DNA of 11,763 nucleotides from Cristatella mucedo (taxonomy: Eukaryota > Bryozoa > Phylactolaemata > Cristatellidae). This document shows, piece by piece, positions 1-8,252 of this stretch; within the stretch, counting starts at the first letter, position 1, and each line of letters starts with the position of its first letter. The translations under genes and the position numbers were made by a program. The notes under the pieces are model-generated. The model saw nothing but the letters and a program-made list of their open reading frames with translations, ran no database searches and was not told where the DNA came from. The stretch spans positions 973,501 through 985,263 of the forward strand of contig WPIO01000144.1 in assembly GCA_009760855.2 (NCBI GenBank), read 5' to 3'.

Positions 1-1325
1 ACTAAATGCATCGGCCGTGCAGCTTGATACCATTAAACTGACAGGCAAAGCTTAAAATGGTGCACCTTTACGACGCCTAATGTTTCAATGAAACCAAACC
101 AACGTCCTATGTAACCGATTTGAAACGCCTGTCAATCGCTACTGACTGTAATCTTTTAACTAATTTAGCTTGCTAAATTGTTACCTGAATTCAAGATAAA
201 CGCTTATTGCTGTCCTTCTCCCGTCTAAATATACCTCTTTTTCTTAGCAGCCCAGATAGTCTAGATATATATTACTCTGGCCGGTGCTATAGCATAAAGC
301 TGCCTTCTCGAAAAGGGAGCTTTTTTGAAGTGCCGTCAAAAAGGTCGACATTTCCATTGTTTTCATCCTACATCATAGAAATAATACGTGTTCCTGCCTT
401 TCGGCTAGCATAAACTAGATGCATTAGGGGCATGGTGAAATATCTTTTAGCATCTAGTTAAATCTGTGAAACTCACAAACATGCAGCTCAATAACCTGCC
501 AATAGGGTTAGACGTTTGGCATCGTTTGACTGAGTCGGCTAATGAAATTTCTCTTGCTTAACAGGTTATGGTGGACAGAAAAAGTAGGATTACGAATACA
601 TAAGCGATTGCTGAAGGTAATAGGTGTCATGCTAGTCGTTCGCGAATCTGTTTCATTAAAGGGATTCTGAAAGGTGGTGATCTATGCAACTGCTGCTTGC
701 CCCACTGACGTCTTTTCGAACTCAGTAAACTTTCAAAAGTGTAGGATTTACCAGTAATCGATCGTTGCGAAGTGCTCTGTCATTGTTTGCAAAACCATTG
801 GTCACCAACCAGGAACGTTATTCACACCAATCGTTAAGCCCAAGTGCATCCACCACCTGAATTGTGGCTAATGCCATGTGTGCACTTTCGAACGTGAAAC
901 ACTCGGGCAGAAAATATACGTGGGGACGTTGCCCTAAGCGTTTAATTGTTTAATTGCAAGTAATTGCACCAGCTTTAGTAGCAATTACCCTAGGTGATAA
1001 AGTGGTGCAACTTGTTCTATGGTCACTTGGACTGTAAAAGAATGGAAATAGGAAACCAATTTGACCACAGCTCTGACTGCTTCTAGTGGATTTGCTGATA
1101 TATCAGTGAATTTAAGTGTAATCAATCAGATTGGGCGACTGGCCTGTGTCATTACAGTCGCCTAGCCTGACAACACGAGAGCAAGGTACATTAGGAAGTC
1201 AATGTATAGCAATGATCACTCGTACTTGTCATGTCGAGATACACGTCCGGTTAAATTGGACCCAACGTTATATAGTTGGTTGAGGTTAGATGATAAAATA
1301 TATAAAAGTGTATATACATTCGATA

Positions 1326-1328
<3 letters not shown>

Positions 1329-1387
<59 letters not shown>

Positions 1388-1417
1388 CTTATTTATTTAT
1401 TTATTTATTTATTTATT
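1329..1417. repeat. (AT)n followed by (ATTT)n microsatellite, copy 1
   Basis: AT dinucleotides run from 1329 to 1387 with a C interruption at 1372, followed by ATTT tetranucleotides from about 1389 to 1417. The tract sits where alpha loses alignment with beta: alpha matches beta up to about 1290/4258 and again from about 1436/5165. It therefore marks the place of a gap of about 900 bp between the halves. A reading frame of alternating Ile and Tyr across it is an artefact of the repeat. Confidence 0.97.
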
Positions 1418-1530
1418 GATAATATACTGCATCCTACCCTTTCATGAGTCTGCCTAAAACTAATAAACAATGTATGTCATGTAAGTAGATAATAGATAGA
1501 TAATATTCTGTTATTGCATGATCTGCTATG

Positions 1531-1547
1531 ATAATAATAATAATAAT
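1531..1547 (-). repeat. (ATT)n tail of element A, copy 1
   Basis: The plus strand reads ataataataataataat. On the element's own strand this is the trinucleotide tail that follows gtgctttatcgagtgaatt. CR1, L2 and Rex1 elements commonly end in short tandem repeats of this sort in place of poly(A). It therefore marks the 3' terminus of element A. Confidence 0.8.
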
Positions 1548-1761
1548 TCACTCGATAAAGCACCCTCAGAGAACTTAATCTCTTTCTAGAAGCATTACAT
1601 TTGCTGTAAAGTGTAAGGCAATTAAATGGTCAGTAAAATCATGCTTGAAAAACAAACGAAATGAATAATATGGTTAGGGGTGACATACACAGGGTCAGCA
1701 TGCAAATGTGGTTAGTGGCAGCATGCACAGTGTAAGCACCCATAAGCACATCAAGGAAGAA

Positions 1762-2292
1762 TCACAGGGACCCACTAAATGCTGTCCTAAATAGGTGTGT
1801 TTTTAGGTTCCTTTTAAATGTGGTCAGGTCAGGGGATGTTCTGACGCAGGTAGGGAGGCAGTTACCGGCTTTGGGAGCATATGAACTAAATGTACGGTCT
1901 CCAAAGGATTTAGGGTTAGTATGAGGTATTTCTAGACTGTTGGATTCCGAAAAGCTGATGGTACAATGCTTGGCCTGATGTGGTAGCATATTTGAAAGAT
2001 AGGCTGGAGCCATAGAACGAAGGGACCTAAAAGTGAGCGACAAAACCTTGAAGTCAATCCGTTGCTTGACTGGTAGCCAGTGCAGGTTGGCGAGAAAGGG
2101 AGTAATGTGGCGACTGCTACGATTACGACGGACAAGCCGAGCTGCAGAGTTTTGCACCAGCTGCAATCGCCTGATCGCACATGCTGGTGGGCCAGTAAGC
2201 AGTCAGTTGCAAAAGTCGAGACGGGATGTAATGCATGCATTGACCAACTTGGACGTGGTATGTTTATCTAAACAAGCCCGAATTTTAGCAAA
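1762..2292 (-). pseudogene. Reverse transcriptase C-terminus (ORF2 remnant of element A, copy 1)
   Basis: About 176 codons remain, with one internal stop. Reading on the minus strand from 2292, residues 21-29 are ITSRLDFCN, followed by a TGA at codon 30 (2203-2205). After it come LQLVQNSAARLV (43-54), LHWLPVKQRIDFKVL (70-84), MAPAYL, FSSYAPKA, LTTFKRNLKTHLF and a natural-looking end, AFSGSL then TGA. This order is characteristic of the region after the polymerase core in CR1, L2 and Rex1 elements. A full ORF2 protein would be about 900-1000 residues with an endonuclease and a FADD-type catalytic site; all of that is missing. A Gly stands where the family normally has Trp (APKAW in element B). 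It is a fossil and not a functional gene. Confidence 0.88.
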
Positions 2293-3019
2293 GATATGCA
2301 AGGGCATTCAATGTAGGCATGCTTTAAACTGCTTTACTGGTTAACCCGGAAACCTTACTAAACCAGCGAGCAACCAATATCTTCAGTCCCATTCCAGCAA
2401 GAAATAAACAGACGCGTTTTTGTTTCTAAACCAGCCTGTGTTGGTCGCTTAACGTTTAAATTGAATCGAAAAAAGTCCTATCAGAACCGTTTTTTGAAAT
2501 GCTAAACAAACACTACTGTTTGTAATCTTTTCACCTATTTAGCTAGCTAAATTAAAATGTGCCTTTCCTATTAAAGCTTATAGTTTTTCTTCGACTTTTT
2601 CAAAATACCTATTTTTCTAGAAATTCAGGTTAGTTCAGCTGTTATTGTGCACATGCCAGCAGTTGTGCATATCGCAGCATTCTCAAAAAGGAAGTTTATT
2701 TGACATGCCGTCATTAAAGTCGATAACTCCACCGTTTTCATCTAAAGTTATAAACATACCTAGTTCCTGCCACTCTGCTAGCATAGACTGAATGCATTAG
2801 ATAAGCAGTGTTGTATCCTTAAGCATATATGTATTAGGGTCCTCTCACAGATGCAGCTCTATAACCAGCAAATAGGGCAGGACGTATGGCATCGTTTCTG
2901 TCTGTCGGCTGACGTAATTGCACTAGCTTAACGGAATATGGTGTAGGGAAAGAAAAAGATCGCGAACATATATTAAAGGATTGGAGAATCATTGAGGTGC
3001 GGATCGACGGATCTCGAAC

Positions 3020-3564
3020 ACGGATTGACTTCAAGGTTTGGTCGCTCACTTTTTAGTCCCTATATTCTATGGCTCCAGCCTATCTCTCAGATATACTCCC
3101 CCATCAGGCCAAGCATCGTATCACCCGATTTTCGGAATCCAAAAGTCTAGAAATACCTCGTACAAACTTTAAAATCCTGTGGATACCGTGCATTTAGTTC
3201 GTATGCTCCCAAAGCCTGGAAATCCCTTCCGACCTGCGTCAGAACATCCCCTGACCTGACCACATTTAAAAGGAAAGCAAAGGAAATTTAAAAGGAACTT
3301 AAAACACACCTATTTTGGACAGCATTTAGTGGGTCCCTGTGATTCGTCCTTGATGTGCTTATGCATGCTGACACTGTGCTTGCTGCCACTAACCATATTT
3401 GCATGCTGACCCTGTGCATGTCACCCCTAATTACGTTATTCATTTTTTCAAGCATAATTATACTTACCATTCAATTGCATTTCACTTTGCAGCAAAAGTA
3501 AAGTGCCTAGAAAAAAATGAGTTCTCTGTGTGAGCTTTAGCAAGTGCATTATCAATATTATTAT
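3020..3564 (+). mobile_element. Element B: 5'-truncated retrotransposon of the same family, copy 1
   Basis: From acggattgacttcaagg onward this matches the reverse complement of 1531-2062, through the ORF2 end, the 3' untranslated region and a short decayed tail (attatcaatattattat, ending near 3564). It is therefore a second, older-looking member of element A's family in the opposite orientation. The truncation point differs from that of A, and the site is empty in alpha (about 600-622). The 3' untranslated region has a small internal repeat: GCATGCTGACACTGTGC at 3363-3379 and GCATGCTGACCCTGTGC at 3401-3417. Both the different truncation and the different site argue for an independent insertion, not a local inversion of A. 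Confidence 0.85.
3021..3342 (+). pseudogene. Reverse transcriptase C-terminus (ORF2 remnant of element B, copy 1)
   Basis: This is only the last part of ORF2. It starts inside the LHWLPV-block (RIDFKV is visible), then meets an in-frame TAG at 3054-3056, then continues MAPAYLSDILPHQAKH. Copy 1 has a one-base insertion near 3168-3174 that shifts the frame and is not in copy 2. A 22-base insertion that repeats ATTTAAAAGGAA (3264-3275 and 3286-3297) shifts the frame again before LKTHLF and the terminal TGA at 3340-3342. These multiple lesions mark it as a decayed fossil. The family assignment rests on the preserved order of motifs and on near-identity to element A. Confidence 0.83.
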
Positions 3565-4258
3565 GTAGGTGATTGTTGTACATATTAGTTGTCTTGCTAA
3601 TTGTTCAAGAATCTGATTGAATGAAGTGATAGTGAAAGGTGGTGATCTATGCAACTACTTGCCCCACTGAGGTCTTTTAGAACCCAGTAAACTTTCAAAA
3701 GTGTAAGATTTTACCAGTATTCGATCGTTGGAACGTGCTCTGTCATTAAATTCAAAACCGTCGGTTACCAAACAGGCACATTATACACTTGAATCGTTTT
3801 GCCTAAGTGCCTCTACAACCTGAATTGTGGCTAATGCCTTGAGAGCACTTTCAAACGTGAAACACTCAACCGGAAAACATATGTGCAGACGTTACCACAC
3901 AAGTTTATTGTTTAATTGGAGGCGATTGCACCAGCTTTTATCGCAATCACCCTGGGTGATACAGTGGTGCAACTTTTGGTTTGGTCACTTGTACATAAAA
4001 AAGGATCTATATGGGAAACCGATTTGACAACAGCTCTGACTGCTCCTAGTGGAATTGCTGATAATTCAGAGGATTTGAGTAATCTCAATTAGATTGGGCG
4101 AATGGCCAATGTCCTCACAGTCGTCTAGTCTAACAACAGGAGAACTAGGTACATTAGGAAGTCAATGTTACGCAATCATCACTGGCAATTTTCACGTCAA
4201 AACACACGTCCGGTTAAATCGGATCCACTGTAATACATTCGTATAGGTTAGATGATTA

Positions 4259-5164
4259 GATCAGTATGCACAGTGAATCAATATTTTATTCTCCTATTCA
4301 ACGTGTCTGCTCGATTGATGCAGCATTCTCATATGAGAGTGATCACATACATGAGACGAGACTGATAAGGTTCACGTAGCCATGCCGGCTGCAAAAGCTT
4401 GACCACATTCAAAAGAGGCAGCTGTGGGAGACTGTTAGGACCGCCTAATACCGATTTGATAACCACATGGATATGGGAAGCAAACAATACCTACAGGCAG
4501 TGAGAAACGCTTGTGCAGTGTCAAACACATCAAAACTGCAAGTTTTCCAGCATGGCTCGCTTTAGTTGTCTCATTTCCACACTGCATGAGAGCATGACTC
4601 GCGATTAAGTAGCTCGTAGGCAAGTGGTGAGTAGGAGCAGGACTATTACAGTCTTTTCATGCTGGCTGTACGTCGTTCATCCGTTCGTTTTAATTAGGCT
4701 GAAGGTCTAAGTGATTCCTTCCCAAGCCTGTTGGAAGCTCCTGCCTATATGTTCCTGATTGGACACTGTAATGATCTTTACTCTTATTCTGCTACCCAGT
4801 GTTTCTGATTCTCTCTGCGACTATGCAGCTAGCCGAGTTGACCACTTCACTATTGCTTGTGGGGCCTTTTTAAAAGTATTCCTAAAGCAAGAGTTTCAGT
4901 AGCATACCAGTAGAGATTAGCAGTTGAATCTGTCTTCCTCGAGGGCCGATTGAAAAACGTGCCTCCTTTTAACCATTGAGGTGGTCGGTATTCGAATTCT
5001 GCCTTTACGTAATAGTTTATTCCCTAAGTGGTAGTCGTTGTCATTGCCGATGAGCCAACTTTACAATGAGACAAATGAGACTCTCCAATAAGCTGAAAAC
5101 GTTTAAAACGGCCGTTTTATCGTCGAATAACTGCTGATTGTTTAGGAAAACAGAGTTGTATCTG
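4259..5164. other. Beta-specific segment 1, no gene seen (copy 1)
   Basis: About 900 bases are present in beta and absent from alpha, where the AT microsatellite stands. I see no recognisable protein. A 62-codon minus-strand frame at 4435-4623 begins with TTG and matches nothing I know. A perfect 14-base palindrome, AAAACGGCCGTTTT, lies at 5105-5118. Another palindrome, CTCATATGAG, lies near 4328. No terminal inverted repeats or target duplications were found that would make it a transposon. Confidence 0.6.
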
Positions 5165-5399
5165 TCAGTGCATTAGTCCCAAACTACAAGAACAAATTAT
5201 GGGATATAAGTAAACGTTATTCAGTTATTGCATGATCTGCAGAGGACATGCAAGCACATGCAATCTAGGCAAGACCAAAATCATTTTACTGAATAACCAT
5301 GAACCCGTACTAACCCTGCTAGCAAACAATACTTGCATGCTCATTTCATAAAAAAATAAACGCACACATTTCAGTGTTTTATGCAGCCTTACCGATGTC

Positions 5400-6137
5400 A
5401 GCTGTCCCCAGCCGTCAGGGAGACTTGACAAGCCTTATGCACTAATGTCAAGCTTCTTCAGTGCTTTCAGTTGACATATGCACGAAGGTAGCTGGCAAAG
5501 ACTTGTATTCCCATTGATAGTGAGCTCCTCTAGCTAAACGACATTGGTTACCGATAAAAGATATATTGGAGAAAAAAAAAAGTAACGATAAAAAACAGAC
5601 TTGCATCATCTTACTTATACACATGCACGCCTGAAAGACGGCTTTCACAATATTCAGGTAAGTCCATGCATACTTAAATGCAGCTGGTATGCAGTAGTAG
5701 TATGACGTCATCGAATAATGGGAATGAGGATCACTGTATAGCCTATCAGCAACTTCCTATCCACAAAACAGTGATGGCTTGTTATGTCCTTAGCCCCCAT
5801 GAAATAGTTCATATTAAGTGATAGGTTTGTCGTTAAACTTATGTGCATAGTGCCTACAGTTATCAATGCCGAAATTTTACAGTTCTAATTCAACCAGTTA
5901 GTTGGACCCTCAAAATCCCTAGGGTTTTTAGCATTCATTGGGTCGGAAATACCGACATCAATTCGTGCTTCAAAGTCATTTTGCAGGCTAGAATCGTTGG
6001 TTGTGAACGATTAGTTCGTCAACTTGTGGTAAAACTCACTCTATGTCAAGCTGCTGGCTATCTTACTAAATGCATCGGCCGTGCAGCTTGATACCATTAA
6101 ACTGACACACAAAGCTTAAATGGTGCACCATTAGGAC
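5400..6137. other. Beta-specific segment 2, no gene seen (copy 1)
   Basis: About 740 bases link the end of beta homology to the start of alpha homology in the next unit, and they have no counterpart at the alpha-to-beta junction (about 2440). No domain, RNA gene or transposon end is recognised. It includes an A10 tract near 5572 and the part deleted in copy 2 (5637-5759). An open stretch at 5843-6091 starts with GTG, crosses the unit junction and looks like chance. Confidence 0.6.
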
Positions 6138-7243
6138 GCCTAATGTTTCAATGAAACCAAACCAACGTCCTATGTAACCGATTTGAAACGCCTGTCAATC
6201 GCTACTGACTGTAATCTTTTAACTAATTTAGCTTGCTAAATTATTACCTCACTTCAAGATAAACGCTTATTGCTTTCCTTCTCCCGTCTAAATATCCCTC
6301 TTTTTCTTAGCAGCCCAGATAGTCTAGATATATATTACTCTGGCCGGTGCTAAGGCATAAAGCTGCCTTCTCGAAAAGGGAGCTTTTTTGAAGTGCCGTC
6401 AAAAAGGTCGACATTTCCATTGTTTTCATCCTACACTATAGAAATAATACGTGTTCCTGCCTTTCGGCTAGCATAAACTAGATGCATTAGCAGCATGGTG
6501 CGATATCTTTTAGCATCTAGTTAAATCTGTGAAACTCACAAACATGCAGCTCAATAACCTGCCAATAGGGTTAGACGTTTGGCATCGTTTGACTGAGTCG
6601 GCTAATGAAATTTCTCTTGCTTAACAGGTTATGGTGGACAGAAAAAGTAGGATTACGAATACATAAGCGATTGCTGAAGGTAATAGTGGTCATGCTAGTC
6701 GTTCGCGAATCTGTTTCATTAAAGGGATTCTGAAAGGTGGTGATCTATGCAACTGCTGCTTGCCCCACTGACGTCTTTTCGAACTCAGTAAACTTTCAAA
6801 AGTGTAGGATTTACCAGTAATCGATCATTGCGAAGTGCTCTGTCATTGCTTGCAAAACCATTGGTCACCAACCAGGAACGTTATTCACACCAATCGTTAA
6901 GCCCAAGTGCATCCACCACCTGAATTGTGGCTACCCTAGGTGATCAAGTGGTGCAGCTTGTTCTATGGTCACTGGGACTGTAAAAGAATGGAAATAGGAA
7001 ACCAATTTGACCACAGCTCTGACTGCTTCTAGTGGATTTGCTGATATATCAGTGAATTTGAGTGTAATCAATCAGATTGGGCGACTGGCCAGTGTCATTA
7101 CAGTCGCCTAGCCTGACAACACGAGAGCAAGGTACATTAGGAAGTCAATGTAAAGCAATGATCACTCGTAATTGTCATGTCGAAATACACGTCCGGTTAA
7201 ATCGGACCCAACGTTATATAGTTGGTTGAGGTTAGATGATAAA

Positions 7244-7288
7244 ATATATATTTATTAAATATATATTTTATTATATATATTTATTAAC

Positions 7289-7366
<78 letters not shown>

Positions 7367-7386
7367 TTATTTATTTATTCATTTAT
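7244..7386. repeat. Expanded (AT)n and (ATTT)n microsatellite, copy 2
   Basis: An irregular AT-rich lead (7244-7300) precedes a pure AT run (7301-7362) and then ATTT repeats to about 7386. The tract is longer than in copy 1, whose irregular lead is missing or shorter. Length variation of this kind is expected from replication slippage. Such a long AT tract could extrude cruciforms, and its true length is uncertain in any assembly. Confidence 0.96.
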
Positions 7387-7486
7387 TGATAATATACTGC
7401 ATCCTACCCTGTCATGAGTCTGCCTAAAACTAATAAACAATGTATGTCATTTAAGTAGATAATATTCTGTTTTTGCATGATCTGCT

Positions 7487-7506
7487 ATAATAATAATAAT
7501 AATAAT
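7487..7506 (-). repeat. (ATT)n tail of element A, copy 2
   Basis: This is the same tail as in copy 1, about one repeat longer. It directly follows the target sequence gcatgatctgct, which is also found beside the empty site in beta. Confidence 0.8.
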
Positions 7507-7721
7507 TCACTCGATAAAGCGACCTCGGAGAACTTAATCTCGTAGTAGAAGCTTTACATTTGATGTAAAGGGAAAGGGAATTAAATGGTAAGTAAAATCA
7601 TGCTTGAAAAAAATAACGAAATAAATAATATGGTTAGGGGTGACATGCACAGGGTCAGCATGCAAATGTGGTTAGTGGCAGCATGCACAGTGTCAGCACC
7701 CATGAGCACATCAAGGATGAA

Positions 7722-8252
7722 TCACAGGGACCCACTAAATGCTGTCCTAAATAGGTGTGTTTTTAGGTTCCTTTTAAATGTGGTCAGGTCAGGGGATGTT
7801 CTGACGCAGGTAGGGAGGCAGTTACAGGCTTTGGGAGCATATGAACTAAATGCACGGTCATTAAAGGATTTAAGGTTAGTATGAGGTATTTCTAGACTGT
7901 TGGATTCCGAAAAGCGGATGGTATGATGCTTCGCCTGATGAGGTAGTATACCTGTAAGATAGGCTGGAGCCATAGAATGAAGGGACCTAAAAGTGAGCGA
8001 CAAAACCTTGAAGTCAATCCGTTGCTTGACTGGTAGCCAGTGCAGGTCGGCGAGAAAGGGAGTAATGTGGCAACTTCGACGCTCACGACAGACAAGCATA
8101 GCTGCAGAGTTTTGCACCAGCTGCAATCGCCTGATCGCAAATGCTGGTGGGCCAGTTAGCAGTCAGTTGCAAAAGTCGAGACGGGATGTAATGCATGCAT
8201 TGACCAACTTGGACGTGGTATGTTTATCTAAACAAGCCCGAATTTTAGCAAA
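7722..8252 (-). pseudogene. Reverse transcriptase C-terminus (ORF2 remnant of element A, copy 2)
   Basis: This is the counterpart of 1762-2292, about 176 codons with the same internal TGA (8163-8165), so that stop predates the unit duplication. The conserved blocks LQLVQNSAA, HITPFLADLHWLPV, MAPAYL, FSSYAPKA and LKTHLFRTAF are all present. It differs from copy 1 at roughly 15 or more residues, mostly clustered near the VQNSAA-HITP stretch and in the middle third. The final 40 or so residues are nearly unchanged. Cys replaces the expected Trp in APKAW. The endonuclease and catalytic core are absent, so it cannot encode an active enzyme. Confidence 0.87.

Larger units (their letters stand above)
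1531..2293 (-). mobile_element. Element A: 5'-truncated CR1/L2-type retrotransposon, copy 1
   Basis: This is the 3' portion of a non-LTR retrotransposon read on the minus strand. It contains the end of the ORF2 reverse transcriptase, a 3' untranslated region of about 215 bases, and a terminal (ATT)n tail, seen on the plus strand as ATA repeats at 1531-1547. The 5' edge near 2293 is set where similarity to beta resumes: atgcaagggcattcaatgtagg here matches catgcaagcacatgcaatctagg in beta from about 5247. Beta lacks the element, and its empty site lies at about 5240/5241. No clear target-site duplication is visible, which is common in this group. Heavy 5' truncation is typical of target-primed insertion. 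Confidence 0.85.
75..2440. repeat. Alpha half-unit, copy 1
   Basis: Alpha aligns in the same orientation to beta in three blocks: 75-600 with 2440-2975, 620-1290 with 3580-4258, and 1436-1525 plus 2294-2435 with 5165-5395. Shared landmarks include acacgtccggttaaat at 1242 and 4203, and ggtacattaggaagtcaatg in both. Identity by eye runs from roughly 70% to about 90% in the best block (668-784 with 3633-3747). Alpha lacks the beta segments 4259-5164 and 5400-6137. It carries element A and the microsatellite. Bases 75-1328 hold no recognisable gene. Boundaries are accurate to a few tens of bases. Confidence 0.8.
1531..3564. repeat. Inverted arms formed by elements A and B, copy 1
   Basis: Bases 1531-2062 and 3020-3564 are inverted complements with moderate divergence, separated by about 957 bases of alpha/beta sequence. 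Long runs match exactly or almost so, such as gacctgaccacatttaaaagg against its complement near 1820-1840. A transcript through the region could fold into a long imperfect hairpin. The arrangement arose from two insertions in opposite orientation, not from one palindromic element. Confidence 0.8.
1..6064. repeat. Tandem unit copy 1 (about 6.06 kb)
   Basis: The sequence starting at base 1 (actaaatgcatcggccgtgc) recurs at 6065, and the two stretches then stay in register to the window end. By eye, most blocks differ by only a few percent; for example, 3571-3885 has about two differences from its partner. The unit has no terminal inverted repeats and no flanking target duplication that I can see, so it behaves as a head-to-tail tandem repeat, not a single transposon. 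Its phase is arbitrary, because the window starts at base 1 of the unit as defined here. It contains alpha and beta halves, two retrotransposon remnants and an (AT)n microsatellite. No intact gene is visible inside it. Confidence 0.95.
2441..6137. repeat. Beta half-unit, copy 1
   Basis: Beta is the diverged partner of alpha within the same unit. It keeps the shared blocks listed for alpha, interrupted by element B at 3020-3564. It also holds two long segments that alpha lacks, 4259-5164 and 5400-6137. I cannot tell whether those are insertions in beta or deletions in alpha. No open frame in it resembles a known protein apart from the element B remnant. The end at 6137 runs a little past the unit junction at 6064, because alpha homology resumes only about 75 bases into the next unit. 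Confidence 0.8.

Noticed and set aside
1202-1447. Open frame with a long Ile-Tyr run, and its partner at 7236-7427
   Set aside because: It is created by translating the (AT)n microsatellite; the flanks show no protein-like features.
1910-1919. Telomere-like TTAGGGTTAG
   Set aside because: It is only ten bases, lies inside the retroelement coding remnant, and is not retained in copy 2 (taaggttag).
2033-2344. A 103-codon plus-strand open frame, also present at 7993-8304
   Set aside because: It lies antisense to the reverse-transcriptase remnant of element A, runs past the element edge, and is shared only because the units are recent copies.
3720-3740. Resemblance of ttcgatcgttggaacg to a CENP-B box
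   Set aside because: It does not satisfy the NTTCGNNNNANNCGGGN core; the required A and CGGG are missing.
4397-4419. A possible third retroelement trace (translates to LTTFKR as in elements A and B)
   Set aside because: The similarity covers about 20 bases and does not extend to either side; chance is likely.
4435-4623. A 62-codon minus-strand frame shared by both units (10403-10591)
   Set aside because: It starts at TTG, has no recognisable domain, and its five base differences give two amino-acid changes, so there is no sign of constraint.
4980-5000. Possible tRNA B-box-like sequence (ggtattcgaattctg)
   Set aside because: It does not match GGTTCGANTCC, and no cloverleaf stems or A box are seen around it.
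5843-6091. An open stretch crossing the unit junction
   Set aside because: It starts with GTG and has no recognisable domain. The copy-2 counterpart (gtgcggaaaaatcg) has small indels that alter the frame.
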